Below, piece after piece: positions 52,601 to 54,383 of a stretch of DNA of 64,000 nt (position 1 is its first letter; each line of letters opens with the position of its first letter). The notes beneath the pieces are model-generated. The model ran no database searches. It saw only the letters and a program-made list of their open reading frames with translations, and had not been told where the DNA came from. This DNA comes from Macrocystis pyrifera (lineage: Eukaryota > Sar > Phaeophyceae > Laminariales > Laminariaceae). Made by a program: the position numbers and the translations under genes. The DNA lies in the NCBI GenBank assembly GCA_031763025.1, contig JASSKH010000022.1, positions 158,628 through 222,627 of the forward strand. Reading direction: 5' to 3'.

Positions 52601-52653
52601 TAGACCGCAGTATACAAAATGGCTGCCACGATCGTAACAGCCAGACCGGACAT
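243..52653 (-). CDS. BK/Slo-type potassium channel gene, ten exons, 3' end beyond the window
   Basis: Ten minus-strand exons join in order from 52,653 down to 243 and keep one open frame of 453 residues; every junction phase agrees and every intron is GT-AG. The product reads as a membrane potassium channel of the BK (large-conductance, RCK-gated) family. It has an S0-like helix (about residues 4-23), S1 (55-72), S2 (85-104), S3 (112-130), an arginine-rich S4 (R142, R145, R151, R154, R157, R160), S5 (173-195), a pore helix ending in the TVGYGD filter (231-236), S6 (244-260), then a Rossmann-like RCK domain starting at HTIVGCDV (288-295). In the family the tetramer gates K+ efflux by voltage and by ligand binding at the RCK ring; here that is inferred. 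The rest of RCK1 and all of RCK2 lie outside the window. Coding bases are 1,359 in 52.4 kb. The start codon is the least certain part. Confidence 0.9.
463..770 (-). repeat. poly-C-tailed repeat, copy 1
   Basis: On the minus strand it matches the 9,800-10,130 copy along about 300 bases (GGTTCTTAGTA, GCAGCTCACCCTTCA, CTTCGCGCTTGGTGC, GGTCGGTGAAAACCCGAC, GTCCCGGCATTG), ending ATCGAATACA then C7. Confidence 0.85.
846..878 (+). repeat. homopolymer G tract (33 bases)
   Basis: Uninterrupted G. No poly-C-tailed repeat body is visible beside it. Confidence 0.95.
1066..1270 (+). repeat. poly-C-tailed repeat, copy 2
   Basis: Same family, plus strand, starting at GGCGGTTCTTAGTA and ending CATCGAGTACCCT then a C run. 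Confidence 0.85.
2195..2321 (-). CDS. K+ channel exon 9 (RCK1, middle)
   Basis: The exon is 127 bases: one base completing arginine, then 42 codons to donor GTGAAC. I placed the acceptor at GCAAG (after 2,321) because only that site gives the required phase and a linker of the right length ([11 protein letters not shown]) before [19 protein letters not shown] closer AG at 2,302-2,303 gives the wrong phase. The 'R-A-I-S-x-x-x-F-N-P' segment matches the RCK1 helix and strand of BK channels. Confidence 0.88.
2322..3277 (-). other. intron 8 of the K+ channel gene (1.0 kb)
   Basis: Bounded by GTGCAC and GCAAG. Most of it (about 2,575-3,055) is a degenerate tandem repeat; a (CA)n run lies at 2,396-2,417. 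Confidence 0.8.
2575..3055 (+). repeat. degenerate tandem repeat CGCCTTATTCGAGGATA
   Basis: Repeated words TTCGAGGATA, CCGCCTTA and AGTTCCGCCT, in units of about 17-36 bases; fills half of intron 8. Confidence 0.88.
3278..3441 (-). CDS. K+ channel exon 8 (RCK1, second and third strands)
   Basis: The exon is 164 bases: 54 codons plus AG, acceptor CGCACGCGCAG and donor GTGCAC, a weaker donor than its neighbours. It encodes [30 protein letters not shown] and ASSCFILSN. The 'G-(D)-L/I-x-N-x-x-D-L' segment and the following 'A..C.IL.N' strand are typical of RCK1 in Slo proteins. The AG completes to arginine in exon 9. Confidence 0.93.
3442..4322 (-). other. intron 7 of the K+ channel gene (0.9 kb)
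   Basis: Bounded by GTGAGA and GCGCAG. It carries a (CT)n run at its donor, a family A MITE and an imperfect GC-rich inverted patch (3,548-3,625) of GGGTCG/CGACCC words. Confidence 0.85.
3981..4096 (+). mobile_element. family A MITE, copy 1
   Basis: About 110 bases with terminal inverted repeats CTATTACGGGGG(A/T)CCATAG and internal AAAAACCTATATATTT; ends in a C run then CGTAGTAG. Confidence 0.85.
4323..4451 (-). CDS. K+ channel exon 7 (start of RCK1)
   Basis: The exon is 129 bases, 43 codons, phase 0/0; acceptor TTTTTTACAG, donor GTGAGA, the latter running into a GA repeat. It encodes [18 protein letters not shown] and then an amphipathic helix [12 protein letters not shown]. This is the first beta strand and helix of an RCK (regulator of K+ conductance) Rossmann fold, directly after the S6 linker as in BK channels. 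Confidence 0.93.
5285..5342 (+). repeat. tandem repeat TGTAGATGATCTATC
   Basis: Four near-identical 16-base units. Confidence 0.9.
5649..5729 (+). mobile_element. family B MITE, copy 1
   Basis: Terminal inverted repeats ACCAGTCTGACCATAAATGT and its complement (TATTTACGATCAGACTGGT). Confidence 0.75.
5978..6060 (+). repeat. poly-C-tailed repeat, copy 3 (3' part only)
   Basis: Contains CATCCCGGCATTGTAGGGG, GAGGGTCTATGGTCACACGA and ends ATGAGTGCTCCCCCC. It is directly followed by the next copy. Confidence 0.75.
6061..6256 (+). repeat. poly-C-tailed repeat, copy 4, with a C run of about 66 bases
   Basis: Contains GGCGCTTCGCGCTGGATGC, GGCATTGTAAGGATGAGAG and ends GACAATGAG followed by C from 6,191 to 6,256. 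Confidence 0.85.
6257..6450 (+). repeat. poly-C-tailed repeat, copy 5
   Basis: Begins AAGTAGGATGCAGCTCAC immediately after the C run of copy 4 and ends AATGAGTACA then C12. Confidence 0.85.
6522..6663 (-). CDS. K+ channel exon 6 (selectivity filter and S6)
   Basis: The exon is 142 bases: one base completing the split serine, then 47 codons, acceptor GTCTACAG and donor GTGAGT. It starts with TVGYGD, the K+ filter signature, followed by ISPPDTQS, the S6 helix [16 protein letters not shown] and the S6-RCK linker [14 protein letters not shown]. The end is phase 0. The filter makes K+ selectivity a safe inference. Confidence 0.97.
7673..7850 (+). mobile_element. family A MITE, copy 2, composite
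   Basis: A complete right end (ACTATGGACCCCCGTA to 7,800), an internal start with a second GTTAACAGGACC, and a further half copy to 7,850 (ACCATGTTCCCCCATAGTAG). It looks like a tandem or nested copy. Confidence 0.7.
8167..8262 (+). mobile_element. family B MITE, copy 2
   Basis: GTGCAACACCGCTCTGGGCG at the left and GGCCAGAGTGGTGTTGCAC at the right, with TATAAGGATC/GATCTTTATA inside. Confidence 0.75.
8281..8394 (+). mobile_element. family A MITE, copy 3
   Basis: TTACGGCGGACCATAGTTAA at the left, ACTATGGTCCCCCGTAATAG at the right. Confidence 0.88.
8705..8935 (+). repeat. tandem repeat AGATAGATCATCTAGATCATCTAC
   Basis: About ten imperfect units with the word GATCATCTA; related in sequence to the repeat at 5,285. 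Confidence 0.9.
9455..9565 (+). repeat. poly-C-tailed repeat, copy 6 (short subfamily), C run of about 42
   Basis: TTCGAAAGGGATGCGTGGTC, AATGACTAAGGCAAGCAA, ATGAGTACG then C from 9,524 to 9,565. It shares a diverged 3' module with the copy at 13,265. Confidence 0.7.
9800..10130 (+). repeat. poly-C-tailed repeat, copy 7 (longest)
   Basis: The most complete copy: AACTCATTGAAGCTGTCATC, GGTTCTTAGTAGGATGCAGC, GGTCGGTGAAAACCCGACAT, ending ATCGAGTA then C30. A larger C-rich tract follows. Confidence 0.88.
10141..10663 (+). repeat. C-rich low-complexity tract, 520 bases
   Basis: Nearly pure C with scattered A, G and T. It lies about 200 bases downstream of exon 5 on the minus strand. The long Pro or Gly frames it produces are not genes. 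Confidence 0.95.
10859..10962 (-). CDS. K+ channel exon 5 (turret and pore helix)
   Basis: The exon is 104 bases: 34 codons plus AG, between acceptor TTGAAACAG and donor GTACCT. It encodes a polar turret ([16 protein letters not shown]) and the pore helix [14 protein letters not shown]. The two spare bases AG join the first C of exon 6 to give serine, restoring ...FSTVGYGD. The pyrimidine tract of the acceptor on the coding strand is an almost pure C run (about 10,971-10,998). Confidence 0.95.
11339..11500 (+). repeat. GGT/GTG microsatellite
   Basis: G/T-rich imperfect triplets giving Val or Gly runs on the plus strand and His runs on the minus strand; not a gene. Confidence 0.9.
11795..11904 (+). 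mobile_element. family A MITE, copy 4
   Basis: TACTACGGAGGTCCATAGTT ... ACTATGGTCCCCCGTAATAG with the shared AAAAACCTATATATTT core. Confidence 0.88.
12120..13600 (+). repeat. C-rich minisatellite CCCCTCACGTAACACCCGC
   Basis: Many imperfect units of about 19-24 bases over 1.5 kb, broken at 12,540-12,900 by sequence I do not recognise and at 13,265 by a poly-C-tailed repeat copy. Confidence 0.88.
13265..13333 (+). repeat. poly-C-tailed repeat, copy 8 (short subfamily)
   Basis: CCAAAGGGATGCGTGATCAA, AATGACTAAGGCAAGCAA, GGAGTACCCCCC; same 3' module as copy 6. Confidence 0.7.
13840..13985. repeat. CGATA-rich patch
   Basis: Words TCGATA, CGATACGATA and CGAACG recur, as in the ends of the hAT-like element; probably a decayed relative. 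It lies next to the donor of exon 4. Confidence 0.6.
14004..14135 (-). CDS. K+ channel exon 4 (second half of S4, S5)
   Basis: The exon is 132 bases, 44 codons, phase 0/0, with acceptor TTTCTCTAG and donor GTGAGG. It opens [14 protein letters not shown], which adds three regularly spaced arginines to the S4 begun in exon 3, then an S4-S5 linker ([15 protein letters not shown]) and the S5 helix ending LASGMVQ. The intron therefore cuts the voltage sensor in the middle. Confidence 0.95.
14455..14565 (+). mobile_element. family A MITE, copy 5
   Basis: CTATTACGGGGGACCATAGT ... ACTATGGTCCCCCGTAATAG; near-perfect termini. Confidence 0.92.
14871..14981 (+). mobile_element. family A MITE, copy 6
   Basis: GTATTCCGGAGGACCATAGT ... 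ACTATGGTTCCCTGTGATAG; diverged termini, shared core. Confidence 0.8.
15957..16649 (+). CDS. gag: Ty3/gypsy Gag-like protein (230 residues)
   Basis: The ATG at 15,957 opens 230 codons ending TGA after GRKDAAGGS. It is the first frame of the retroelement and lies directly upstream of the zinc knuckle frame, with a 32-base overlap that needs a +1 shift. No strong motif is visible; the capsid role is inferred from position, size and the helical, charged composition (for example [31 protein letters not shown]). Confidence 0.75.
   Translation: MAHTASTPLVVGESLTPPKYGEVWTEQASRVFYAAYLDYEERLQLANAQGVVQHSKVSMGQLIPNYIHRCFEGFYKHQTTMTASELLDAVRQHAGYTTTSNRFDTSRAAADLRRVLSMRRDEKQGGETSVKDRAMMVNSAMEKYFAENHAVHAMYRAQDRSWLPGPAEFVSMALVDGLWPSEFKKYVKGQLTYAAGWKKDPALVMDQIFSAAEQWKFIEAYGRKDAAGGS
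16618..17520 (+). CDS. Ty3/gypsy nucleocapsid and protease frame (300 residues)
   Basis: This frame begins in the end of Gag, passes a Gln/Lys-rich stretch and then a CCHC knuckle, [14 protein letters not shown] (C-x2-C-x4-H-x4-C). A Gly/Ser/Ala-rich low-complexity linker follows. Near the end is [15 protein letters not shown], with the Asp-Ser-Gly active-site triad of a retroviral-type aspartic protease. The frame stops at 17,520; the protease clearly continues in another frame ([19 protein letters not shown], from about 17,526), so one indel splits the domain. Confidence 0.85.
   Translation: MVGKMLQGAAEPRRQQQQKPKQQQSAKKSFVRVCFECGDPNHYVSDCPKARGGGTAPSSGGRGSSGYRGGRNGGRGRFNHGRGRGGRGGNQLTAGGGTSAVASSTSGAPAAGAAGSGSGSSVAGRAVYVGGAGTSVGAAGARTSPSTERAESVSGAAAGAVAPEPSVYSTSWSGWTADSISSAPAVGGQPWRQVTLGTDQSSTAGEVPVDRSAECLRADLSLPGSVGSLMARVILDSGSALTSIGVGLLQQLSSHFGGADLQIPFENGPQQAKTATGVSVMVTHKTVPIAVSVRTPWGAV
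17505..17702 (+). CDS. Ty3/gypsy protease C-terminal part, shifted frame
   Basis: This 65-codon open stretch carries the end of the protease: [20 protein letters not shown], with the hydrophobic 'V-x-L-G/F-G-M' segment expected after the flap. It starts inside the previous frame and stops at 17,702 after the following RT frame has already opened. It is a fragment of pol, not an independent gene. Confidence 0.7.
   Translation: MGSGVKLEPITFAVMPGTDNVVLFGMATMKALGIDVYREALEKLRPRAVPVSTVWRLRVTLRRAE
17666..18649 (+). CDS. pol: Ty3/gypsy reverse transcriptase frame (327 residues)
   Basis: The frame holds RT motifs in order: [20 protein letters not shown], the catalytic-aspartate motif [27 protein letters not shown], and [12 protein letters not shown] with the paired Asp residues. 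The usual Tyr of the YxDD box is Trp here. It stops at TAA 18,649, exactly where the next frame takes over in the middle of the RT connection (SHDPLECKV against [15 protein letters not shown]), a clear one-base shift. Confidence 0.92.
   Translation: METPSYLAARRVTVSVRAFQTEATVDAPEDKAVEHLVDRGPDMFMDPEEERTARERALEDSVQQAEQSGLSVGGATRLREILARRVGAFRRALCGDPPAQVEPMRVQLKQQAKPVKATPRRYEPTKRDWLSKCIAALVFFGFVYHNIQAVWASPAMAVPKKDSFRLVSDYSAVNAQVEKSPGVMPNHEDMGDLLGARFFGKLDLLQGYWQMPLAPEAQDVFTMATSDGLFTPTRVPQGVLNATSYFQGVMTEVLRGLDCKVWVDDVFFFADTEEALLQLLDDILERLENVGLFVAAHKCTFFSRELVWCGKVYSNGVVSHDPLECKV
18637..20694 (+). CDS. pol: Ty3/gypsy RT end, RNase H and integrase frame (685 residues)
   Basis: It begins with the RT end ([20 protein letters not shown]), then RNase H with [18 protein letters not shown] and [11 protein letters not shown] supplying the acidic residues. 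Integrase follows: an HHCC zinc finger (HMRSAGH ... CLHC), the core with [18 protein letters not shown] and [11 protein letters not shown] giving D, D and E, and a C-terminal [10 protein letters not shown] segment of GPY/F type. Among the pol frames this is the longest intact one. Its stop is at 20,694. Confidence 0.93.
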   Translation: MQGLSEMRRPENAGELMQFLQAVNWLRTSLPRLAETVAPLRDFLEELLVGATRRTKRVARNRVIKDTAWTEDRVRAWNAARGLVAQAVPLHHPRPGCVVLMFPDASDFHWGSFLTQVPEHEFRSGLALESMSHEPLGFLSGSFTGSQLRWATVDKEGFAIVNTFRRLEYLLWGGVHIFTDHRNLQYIFNPEKCVTTVTKTMAQRLENWKGVLGQYRYAIEHIPGDRNCWGDLLSRWVKVPTVPVRSVAVHSPCNADDSLPALDVIRASQQRSVARIGVGVHEFSTTFGQATLADDGLFRVRVGVRDVLWIPPDDLALQTRLMVCAHMRSAGHRGVAPTLFRLKEYCVWPHMDSQVREFVRQCLHCVDTRAGALIPRPYGDTVHGTAPGEVVHFDFLYVGHSGPEGSDGLPDEDGFRYVLVIMDDLSNYVALEPAEACTAEVTAKHLLAWCKTLGVPRVWVSDTATHFKNRVLALLSDALHIEHRFAVAYTPWSNGTCERMVKEVVRALRSILSEQRRQVSEWVDVLPAAQWALNTSFRERYRSTPYSVMFGRAPRTDFSALVSESDGRWNVDVMNADLLRANVREVVAEQERFCADIRAAVAVSRDNKRKQAQGQVVLPKFAVGDFVLYARVRRQGATPKLLSTWTGPWRVVAADHDHVYSVQNIVSGKVHQAHGGHSLDRISCL
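20714..20740 (+). repeat. perfect hairpin just 3' of the retrotransposon pol frame
   Basis: GTATATCATG, a 7-base loop CCACACA, then CATGATATAC: a perfect 10-base stem 20 bases after the pol stop. It may be an RNA structure of the element's 3' region; function unknown. Confidence 0.8.
21181..21440. mobile_element. probable smaller relative of the hAT-like element
   Basis: Left end TAGGGTTGAATATCGTATCG and right end CGATATCCAACACT resemble the 38,430-39,892 termini, with the same CGATA-rich interior. No target duplication is seen. Confidence 0.5.
21700..21990. repeat. second CGATA-rich zone
   Basis: Contains TTTCGATACATCGGGAC, TACATCCAACACAA and TTTTCGATATCCAACACTT, i.e. two further hAT-like end sequences, and a TGGTATGATATGG run. 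Confidence 0.55.
22190..23640. mobile_element. foldback-like element 1 (inverted tandem arrays)
   Basis: A forward array of about 45-base units (AATTGTCC...CAATTGATTTCGG...GTCTATTAATTGG) fills 22,190-22,750, and the inverted form (CCAATTAATGGACAG, TCCGAAATCAATTGTC) fills 22,980-23,590. A unique middle lies between them. Confidence 0.75.
23850..24712. repeat. 33-base inverted repeat enclosing 0.8 kb
   Basis: ACTACTAAGACCTATGCCAA-type left arm (23,850-23,887) and its complement at 24,668-24,712 (CGTTCCCATTGGTATAGGTC). The interior has a 158-residue minus-strand frame with no domain I can name. Confidence 0.65.
24690..25240 (+). repeat. foldback-type array, forward orientation only
   Basis: Units such as GACAATTGATTTAGGAGACA and CTAATTGGAATTGTCGGGAC; about eight diverged units, then a decayed tail. 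No inverted partner directly follows. Confidence 0.7.
25348..25548 (-). CDS. K+ channel exon 3 (S2, S3 and first half of S4)
   Basis: The exon is 201 bases, exactly 67 codons, phase 0 at both ends, between acceptor CACACCCCAG and donor GTGAGC. It begins [14 protein letters not shown] (S2), passes the RWGYIFG turn, the S3 helix with its aspartate ([12 protein letters not shown]) and a short loop, and ends [12 protein letters not shown], the start of S4. The order and spacing match the S2-S4 block of BK channels. Confidence 0.95.
27420..28372. mobile_element. foldback-like element 2
   Basis: Forward units at 27,420-27,600, a middle at 27,600-27,830, inverted units at 27,870-28,360. Its middle is the reverse complement of the middle of element 1 (TAGAACTACAGTTGATTTG, CTGCCTCTACAACAG, CTGTATACCCAA). 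The right end (complement AGTGTCTTGTGTCTACC) matches the left end of element 1 (AGTCTCTTGTGTCTACA). Confidence 0.8.
28428..28545 (-). repeat. family D repeat, copy 1
   Basis: Minus strand of a ~115-base dispersed unit with AAACCGTTCTTCCTACCCAT, CGACATCCAGCACA and CACAAG(A/C)CTACG(A/C)CA. Confidence 0.8.
29228..29431 (+). mobile_element. family I MITE, copy 1, carrying a family A copy
   Basis: ACCCTTTTAGGACTGCAGTC and GTTTTGGAGACGAA at the left; TTTGTCTCCAAAACGGGACT and GGTCCTAAAATGGT at the right. The family A copy occupies the middle. Confidence 0.85.
29265..29380 (+). mobile_element. family A MITE, copy 7, nested in a family I element
   Basis: CTATTACGGGGGACCACAGT ... ACTATGGTCCCCGTAATAG, lying in the loop of the family I copy at 29,228-29,431. 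Confidence 0.9.
29798..29879 (+). mobile_element. family B MITE, copy 3
   Basis: TACTATTCTGTCCCTAAATA at the left and TATTTCGGGACAGAGTGGTA at the right. Confidence 0.8.
31320..31597 (+). mobile_element. solo LTR, copy 1
   Basis: A 278-base unit starting TGTTATGATACTGCC and ending GATCTTAACA, so TG...CA with inverted TGTTA/TAACA, flanked by GTGG on both sides. An AATAAA lies at about 31,474. No internal retroelement sequence adjoins it, and it does not match the flanks of the Ty3/gypsy element in this window. Confidence 0.8.
31641..31724 (+). mobile_element. family B MITE, copy 4
   Basis: TACCACTCTGACCCGAAAGA at the left and TTGAATCAGAGTGGTA at the right. Confidence 0.75.
32398..32508 (+). 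mobile_element. family A MITE, copy 8
   Basis: CCTCGGGGGACCATAGTAAA ... GTCCTATTTACTATGCCCCC; the right end is eroded. Confidence 0.8.
32645..32900 (+). repeat. dispersed 250-base repeat E, left copy
   Basis: Contains CAGGAGCCCTGCCATTGGCC, ACTGATTTTGGCTCGAA and TTTCAACTGATTTCGGCCAA; inverted relative to 34,150-34,395. Confidence 0.8.
33251..33274 (+). repeat. homopolymer G tract (24 bases)
   Basis: Uninterrupted G between GTCAAC and CGCCAG. Confidence 0.95.
33558..33692. mobile_element. palindromic MITE (135 bases)
   Basis: Arms GGGTCGGTCTTAACGAGGAG ... and its complement CTCCTCGTTAAGATCGACCC; CGAAATTTCGG flanks the centre. Almost the whole unit can fold into one hairpin. Confidence 0.85.
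33704..34008 (-). mobile_element. tRNA-derived SINE, copy 2
   Basis: Same head (GGTGAGGCTCGAACCCACGA on the plus strand) and body words TTCTGGACAAGCCGTGGTCA and GGGTTCAGCATTCCCACTGC. No A tail remains. Confidence 0.88.
34150..34395 (-). repeat. dispersed 250-base repeat E, right copy
   Basis: Reverse complement of the left copy: TTGGCCAAAATCAGTTGAAA, TTCGAGCCAAAATCAGTCAC, GGCCAATAGCAGGGCTCCTG. Confidence 0.8.
35530..36485. mobile_element. foldback element of 0.95 kb with nested inverted repeats
   Basis: Outer arms 35,540-35,760 and 36,250-36,480 are reverse complements (GTGCCCTGTGAGGCGAG; TGTGTGTTGAAAGC; TTCTGGTTTC). A second inner pair, 35,760-35,850 and 35,900-35,985, shares GGAGTTCTCGCTC and GAGAGTGCTCGC. 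Confidence 0.75.
37405..37740 (-). mobile_element. tRNA-derived SINE, copy 3
   Basis: Head with GGTGAGACTCGAACCCACGA, body with TTCTGGACAAGGCG and GGGTTCAGCATTCCCACTG; short T run at its left end. Confidence 0.88.
38087..38183 (-). CDS. K+ channel exon 2 (S1)
   Basis: The exon is 97 bases: one base completing the split tryptophan, then 32 codons ending ...TSMKLE before GTGAGA. The acceptor is CATGCAG after a pyrimidine-containing stretch. The core [17 protein letters not shown] is a hydrophobic helix ending in an acidic residue, as in S1 of BK channels. It ends in phase 0 and runs straight into S2 of exon 3 with no gap compared with the family. Confidence 0.9.
38302..38417 (+). repeat. family D repeat, copy 2
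   Basis: TTCACATTAAACCGTTCTTT, CTACCCGTCGACATCCAGCA, TCTTCAATCCTAGAGAGATA, ending AGCTACGCCACAGAG. Reference-quality copy, 5 bases before the hAT-like target duplication. Confidence 0.88.
38430..39892. mobile_element. hAT-like non-autonomous DNA transposon (1,463 bases)
   Basis: Terminal inverted repeats TAGTGTTGGATATCG are flanked by a perfect 8-base direct repeat GTTGCCAC (38,422-38,429 and 39,893-39,900). TAG-starting termini plus an 8-base target duplication are the hAT hallmark. The interior is CGATA-rich near the ends, holds a family A MITE and has no transposase frame. Confidence 0.88.
38869..38986 (+). mobile_element. family A MITE, copy 9, nested in the hAT-like element
   Basis: CTATTACTGGGGGGGCATAT ... 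ACTATGGTCCCCCGCAATAA; sits inside 38,430-39,892. Confidence 0.85.
40043..40136 (+). mobile_element. family I MITE, copy 2
   Basis: CCTTTTGGCACTGCAGTCCC ... AAAAAACGGGACTGACTCCG, ending ACAAGGG. Confidence 0.8.
40468..40560 (+). mobile_element. family I MITE, copy 3
   Basis: CCCTTTTGGAGCTGCAGTCA ... TTTGTCCCCAAAACGGGACT, ending AAAAGGG. Confidence 0.88.
41519..42260 (-). pseudogene. LINE reverse transcriptase fragment, opposite strand
   Basis: Minus-strand pieces align with the same [80 protein letters not shown]. The catalytic box is reduced to YNDAG. It is frameshifted and ends at 42,275, where the 1-kb direct repeat begins. Confidence 0.82.
42764..42841 (-). mobile_element. family D element, copy 3, with paralogous empty site
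   Basis: A 78-base insert at a TA, present in the first copy of the 1-kb direct repeat and absent from the second (GTCGTATACCC at 46,316-46,326). This shows that family D is, or was, mobile. Confidence 0.85.
43288..43393 (+). mobile_element. family A MITE, copy 10, with paralogous empty site
   Basis: TTACGGGGGGACCATAGTAA ... ATGGACCCCCGTAA, 106 bases, flanked by TA at 43,286 and 43,394. The diverged direct repeat copy has a single TA at 46,797-46,798 in the same context (CGGATCTTCC-TA-GG). Confidence 0.93.
43545..43600 (-). repeat. family D repeat, copy 4 (partial)
   Basis: Contains GGTTTGACGGG-side half: GAAAGAACGGTTTGACGGGA with GACACTGGTTGTCC. Confidence 0.65.
43700..45200 (+). pseudogene. 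LINE (non-LTR) reverse transcriptase, degenerate
   Basis: Plus-strand pieces in changing frames give RT order: [75 protein letters not shown], then LYAEEAG at the catalytic position, [10 protein letters not shown] and [11 protein letters not shown]. The expected YADD box reads YAEE, and there are several frameshifts and stops, so it cannot make an active enzyme. Family: long interspersed element with a YADD-type RT common in protists. Confidence 0.85.
45840..46850 (+). repeat. 1-kb diverged direct repeat R, copy 2
   Basis: Collinear with copy 1 but lacking both MITE inserts. Both copies end near GACTCCTTGATTTGA. It is not flanked by an obvious target duplication. Confidence 0.85.
47349..47562 (+). 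repeat. T-rich tandem duplication (about 107 bases, two units)
   Basis: Each unit runs from a T run through TTCTTGTTTCTTTCGTAGAA and GGTGCATGTCGTGCCCTTCG. The two copies differ mainly in T-run length. Confidence 0.9.
47630..47742 (-). repeat. family D repeat, copy 5
   Basis: CTGTGGCGTAGTGTGTGACC, CTCTCTAGGATTGAAGAATC, GTGCTGGATGTCGACGGGTA, GGTTTAATGTGAA. Confidence 0.88.
49541..49900 (-). mobile_element. tRNA-derived SINE, copy 4, interrupted
   Basis: Body with TCTGGACAAGCCATGGTCAC and CAGGGTTCAGCATTCC; the head is split by the family I element at 49,811-49,874. Confidence 0.85.
49811..49874 (+). mobile_element. family I MITE, copy 4, inserted in a SINE
   Basis: CCCTTTCTTAACTGCAGTAC ... 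GTCCCCAAAACGGGACTGCA, ending AAAAGGG; it interrupts the tRNA-like head of the SINE at 49,541-49,900. Confidence 0.85.
49967..50312 (-). mobile_element. solo LTR, copy 2, with internal duplication
   Basis: Reverse complement of the 31,320-31,597 unit, from TGTCAAGATCAAGG to CAGTACCATAACA. A block of about 67 bases (GGTCGGAACACTTTGTATCC ... TCGTTGGTACTCAC) is present twice in tandem with no visible difference. Confidence 0.8.
51328..51368 (+). repeat. AAGCAAGA short tandem repeat
   Basis: Five units of AAGCAAGA. Confidence 0.9.
52160..52272 (-). repeat. family D repeat, copy 6
   Basis: CTGTGGTGTGTAGTTTTGTG, ATCTCTCTAGCAATCC, GTGCTGGATGTCGACGGGTA; the AACGG end is replaced. Confidence 0.8.
52499..52653 (-). 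CDS. K+ channel exon 1 (S0-like helix and S0-S1 linker)
   Basis: The frame from the ATG at 52,653 gives 51 codons plus two bases (TG) before a GTGAGC donor. Residues 4-23 are a hydrophobic stretch ([13 protein letters not shown] and on) that matches an S0 helix by position; a basic linker of about 28 residues follows. The leftover TG pairs with the G that opens exon 2 and makes tryptophan, so the phase fits. In-frame TGA lies 21-23 bases upstream of this ATG. If instead the exon is internal, the usable acceptors are the AG directly before the ATG (branch-like CTGAC lies about 35 bases upstream) or the AG before 52,673. I chose the ATG because it gives a complete S0 without needing another exon. 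Confidence 0.7.
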
Positions 52654-52778
52654 CTCGACGGCCAGATAACAAACTCAGTCAGTCAGCCAGAGTCCGGAGT
52701 TATTCTAGTAAGGGGGTCTAGGAAGACCTTCGAGGGCTACGGTGCGGCACCCTCGGGCCGCCACCCTCGATGACTCAC

Positions 52779-52841
52779 GGTTGCAAAGGCCTGGGCGGTT
52801 GCGGTGGGGGGTCGTGGAAGCCGTGTCTTCGTGGTGTGCAT
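52779..52841 (-). CDS. possible 5' exon of the K+ channel gene
   Basis: An ATG at 52,841 opens 21 codons (MHTTKTRLPRPP and on) that end at a strong GTGAGT donor. Splicing to the AG directly before the exon-1 ATG would keep phase 0 and leave a 125-base intron with a CTGAC branch-like site. The frame extends further upstream to about 53,165 without a stop. There is no family signature, so this is only an alternative N-terminus. Confidence 0.22.
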
Positions 52842-53657
52842 GATAAAAAAAGCGGTTACAAAAACCGCCACTGCAGGATCGTGTAAAACCCTCATTCCAA
52901 TGGAATGACGCCCAATGAGAATGACTATCTCATTGATGACGCCGCTGGTGCTGTGAGTACTGCTGTTGCTGTACAGCATACTGCACCGTTGATTATCTGG
53001 GGGTAGATAATCCACGCTATGGCAGTCATCCCTACCCTCAAAGCTGGGCGAATACGCCCCACCATCTCCTGCAGCGCCTCCTGGATGGTGGTGCAAGCAG
53101 CTCTTCTTTTCGCAACCTGCTGCTCCTCCTTCCAAGTGCAACCTCACATCTTGGCAGCACCACACAGCAGGACAGCTGGCGGCGTGGCCAACACCAACAC
53201 CAACGCCAACAGGCTTTGCGAACTGCCAGGGAGTCTTCCCTCAGGGGTGCCGCCGTCTCCCCTCAGAAACGGGGCTGGGATTTGCGCTGCGGCGGAGGGT
53301 AGCAGTGATGCTCTTGGTGGTGGGCGGTGGTGACGGTGATGATGGCTTCGCTGCTGACAAGAGGTATCTCAGAAAACCTCGAGGGGACAGCCTGGTCAGA
53401 GATTCGGTCGGCCTTCCTGTGGAGAAGGTCTACGCACCTCGCCAGAGCGCTTAGTGAGTGATTCGCTGTGTGCGAGGAGGCCTATCTCTTGGGTGTTTCC
53501 GTGCGATTGCTATTGGGGTGCGGTGCAGACTCCGCCGGTACGTACGTGTACGTATGTACACACCGACGTCGCGTGTTATTTCGTTATTTATCCCTGCTGG
53601 AATTTTTTCATCGAATGTGATGTACCGCCATAAAACTCACTCTCTCGCGCTTTCCCC

Positions 53658-54383
53658 GTTTCCTACGCGGATCGATTTTTGAGCTTCAGATTTTGACCCG
53701 TTGGCATTTTCAGATATGAACTTGCATGGCAAATCGAAAGAGTCTTCCTAAGCGGAAAAATAAGATTTATTGTGCGTGTAGAGATTCGAGCAAACGCCGA
53801 GACCAACTGCTGTTGTTGTGGTTTGGCGCCGCGAAGTGTGCTGCCCTGCGCGTAGGACCCAAGCGTCCGAGCCCACGCTGACTGCCTCTGGTCTGGCGGC
53901 GACGTGGCGAGTGCGCTATTAATAGAGTCAACCTGTCTTGGTATTTTGTGTTTCATTTTGTGGCTGACTGCTGCTGCTGCTGCTGCTGCTGCCGCTGCTG
54001 CTGCTGTACAGCAGTTAGTCTACGAGTACGTATCCACGGAGAGGCGCGTGCCGCGTGCGCTTCTCTTGGTCTCTAGGCCCGAGCCCGCGCCAGCCGACTC
54101 TAGTCTGGCCACGGAGGGACGCGCCGCCCGCGCGTCGGGCGCGAAGCAACGTCGCTATACAGCGGTATCAGCATCCAACTCATCGATCGTTCTGCTGCTG
54201 TTTGCTGTCGAGAATAACATCTTGAATTTAGAGAGCATCCCATTTTTCGACTTGGGTCATCGGATTCTCAAATCGAAAAATTGCCGGTCGGATTTTACAT
54301 ATTTGGACTGCATAAGCAAGGTCATTCATTTTTGACATCGAAAAATACAAATCTGAAGCTCGAAATCGAACCGCGTAGGAAAC
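53658..54383. mobile_element. TIR element inserted in a SINE (726 bases)
   Basis: Terminal inverted repeats of about 37 bases: GTTTCCTACGCGG(A/T)TCGATTT ... GAGCTTCAGATTT at both ends. The flanks are the two halves of a tRNA-SINE. It contains a CTG run (53,970-54,005). A 143-residue plus-strand frame inside has a poly-Ala stretch from that run and no recognisable domain. No clear target duplication. Confidence 0.8.
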
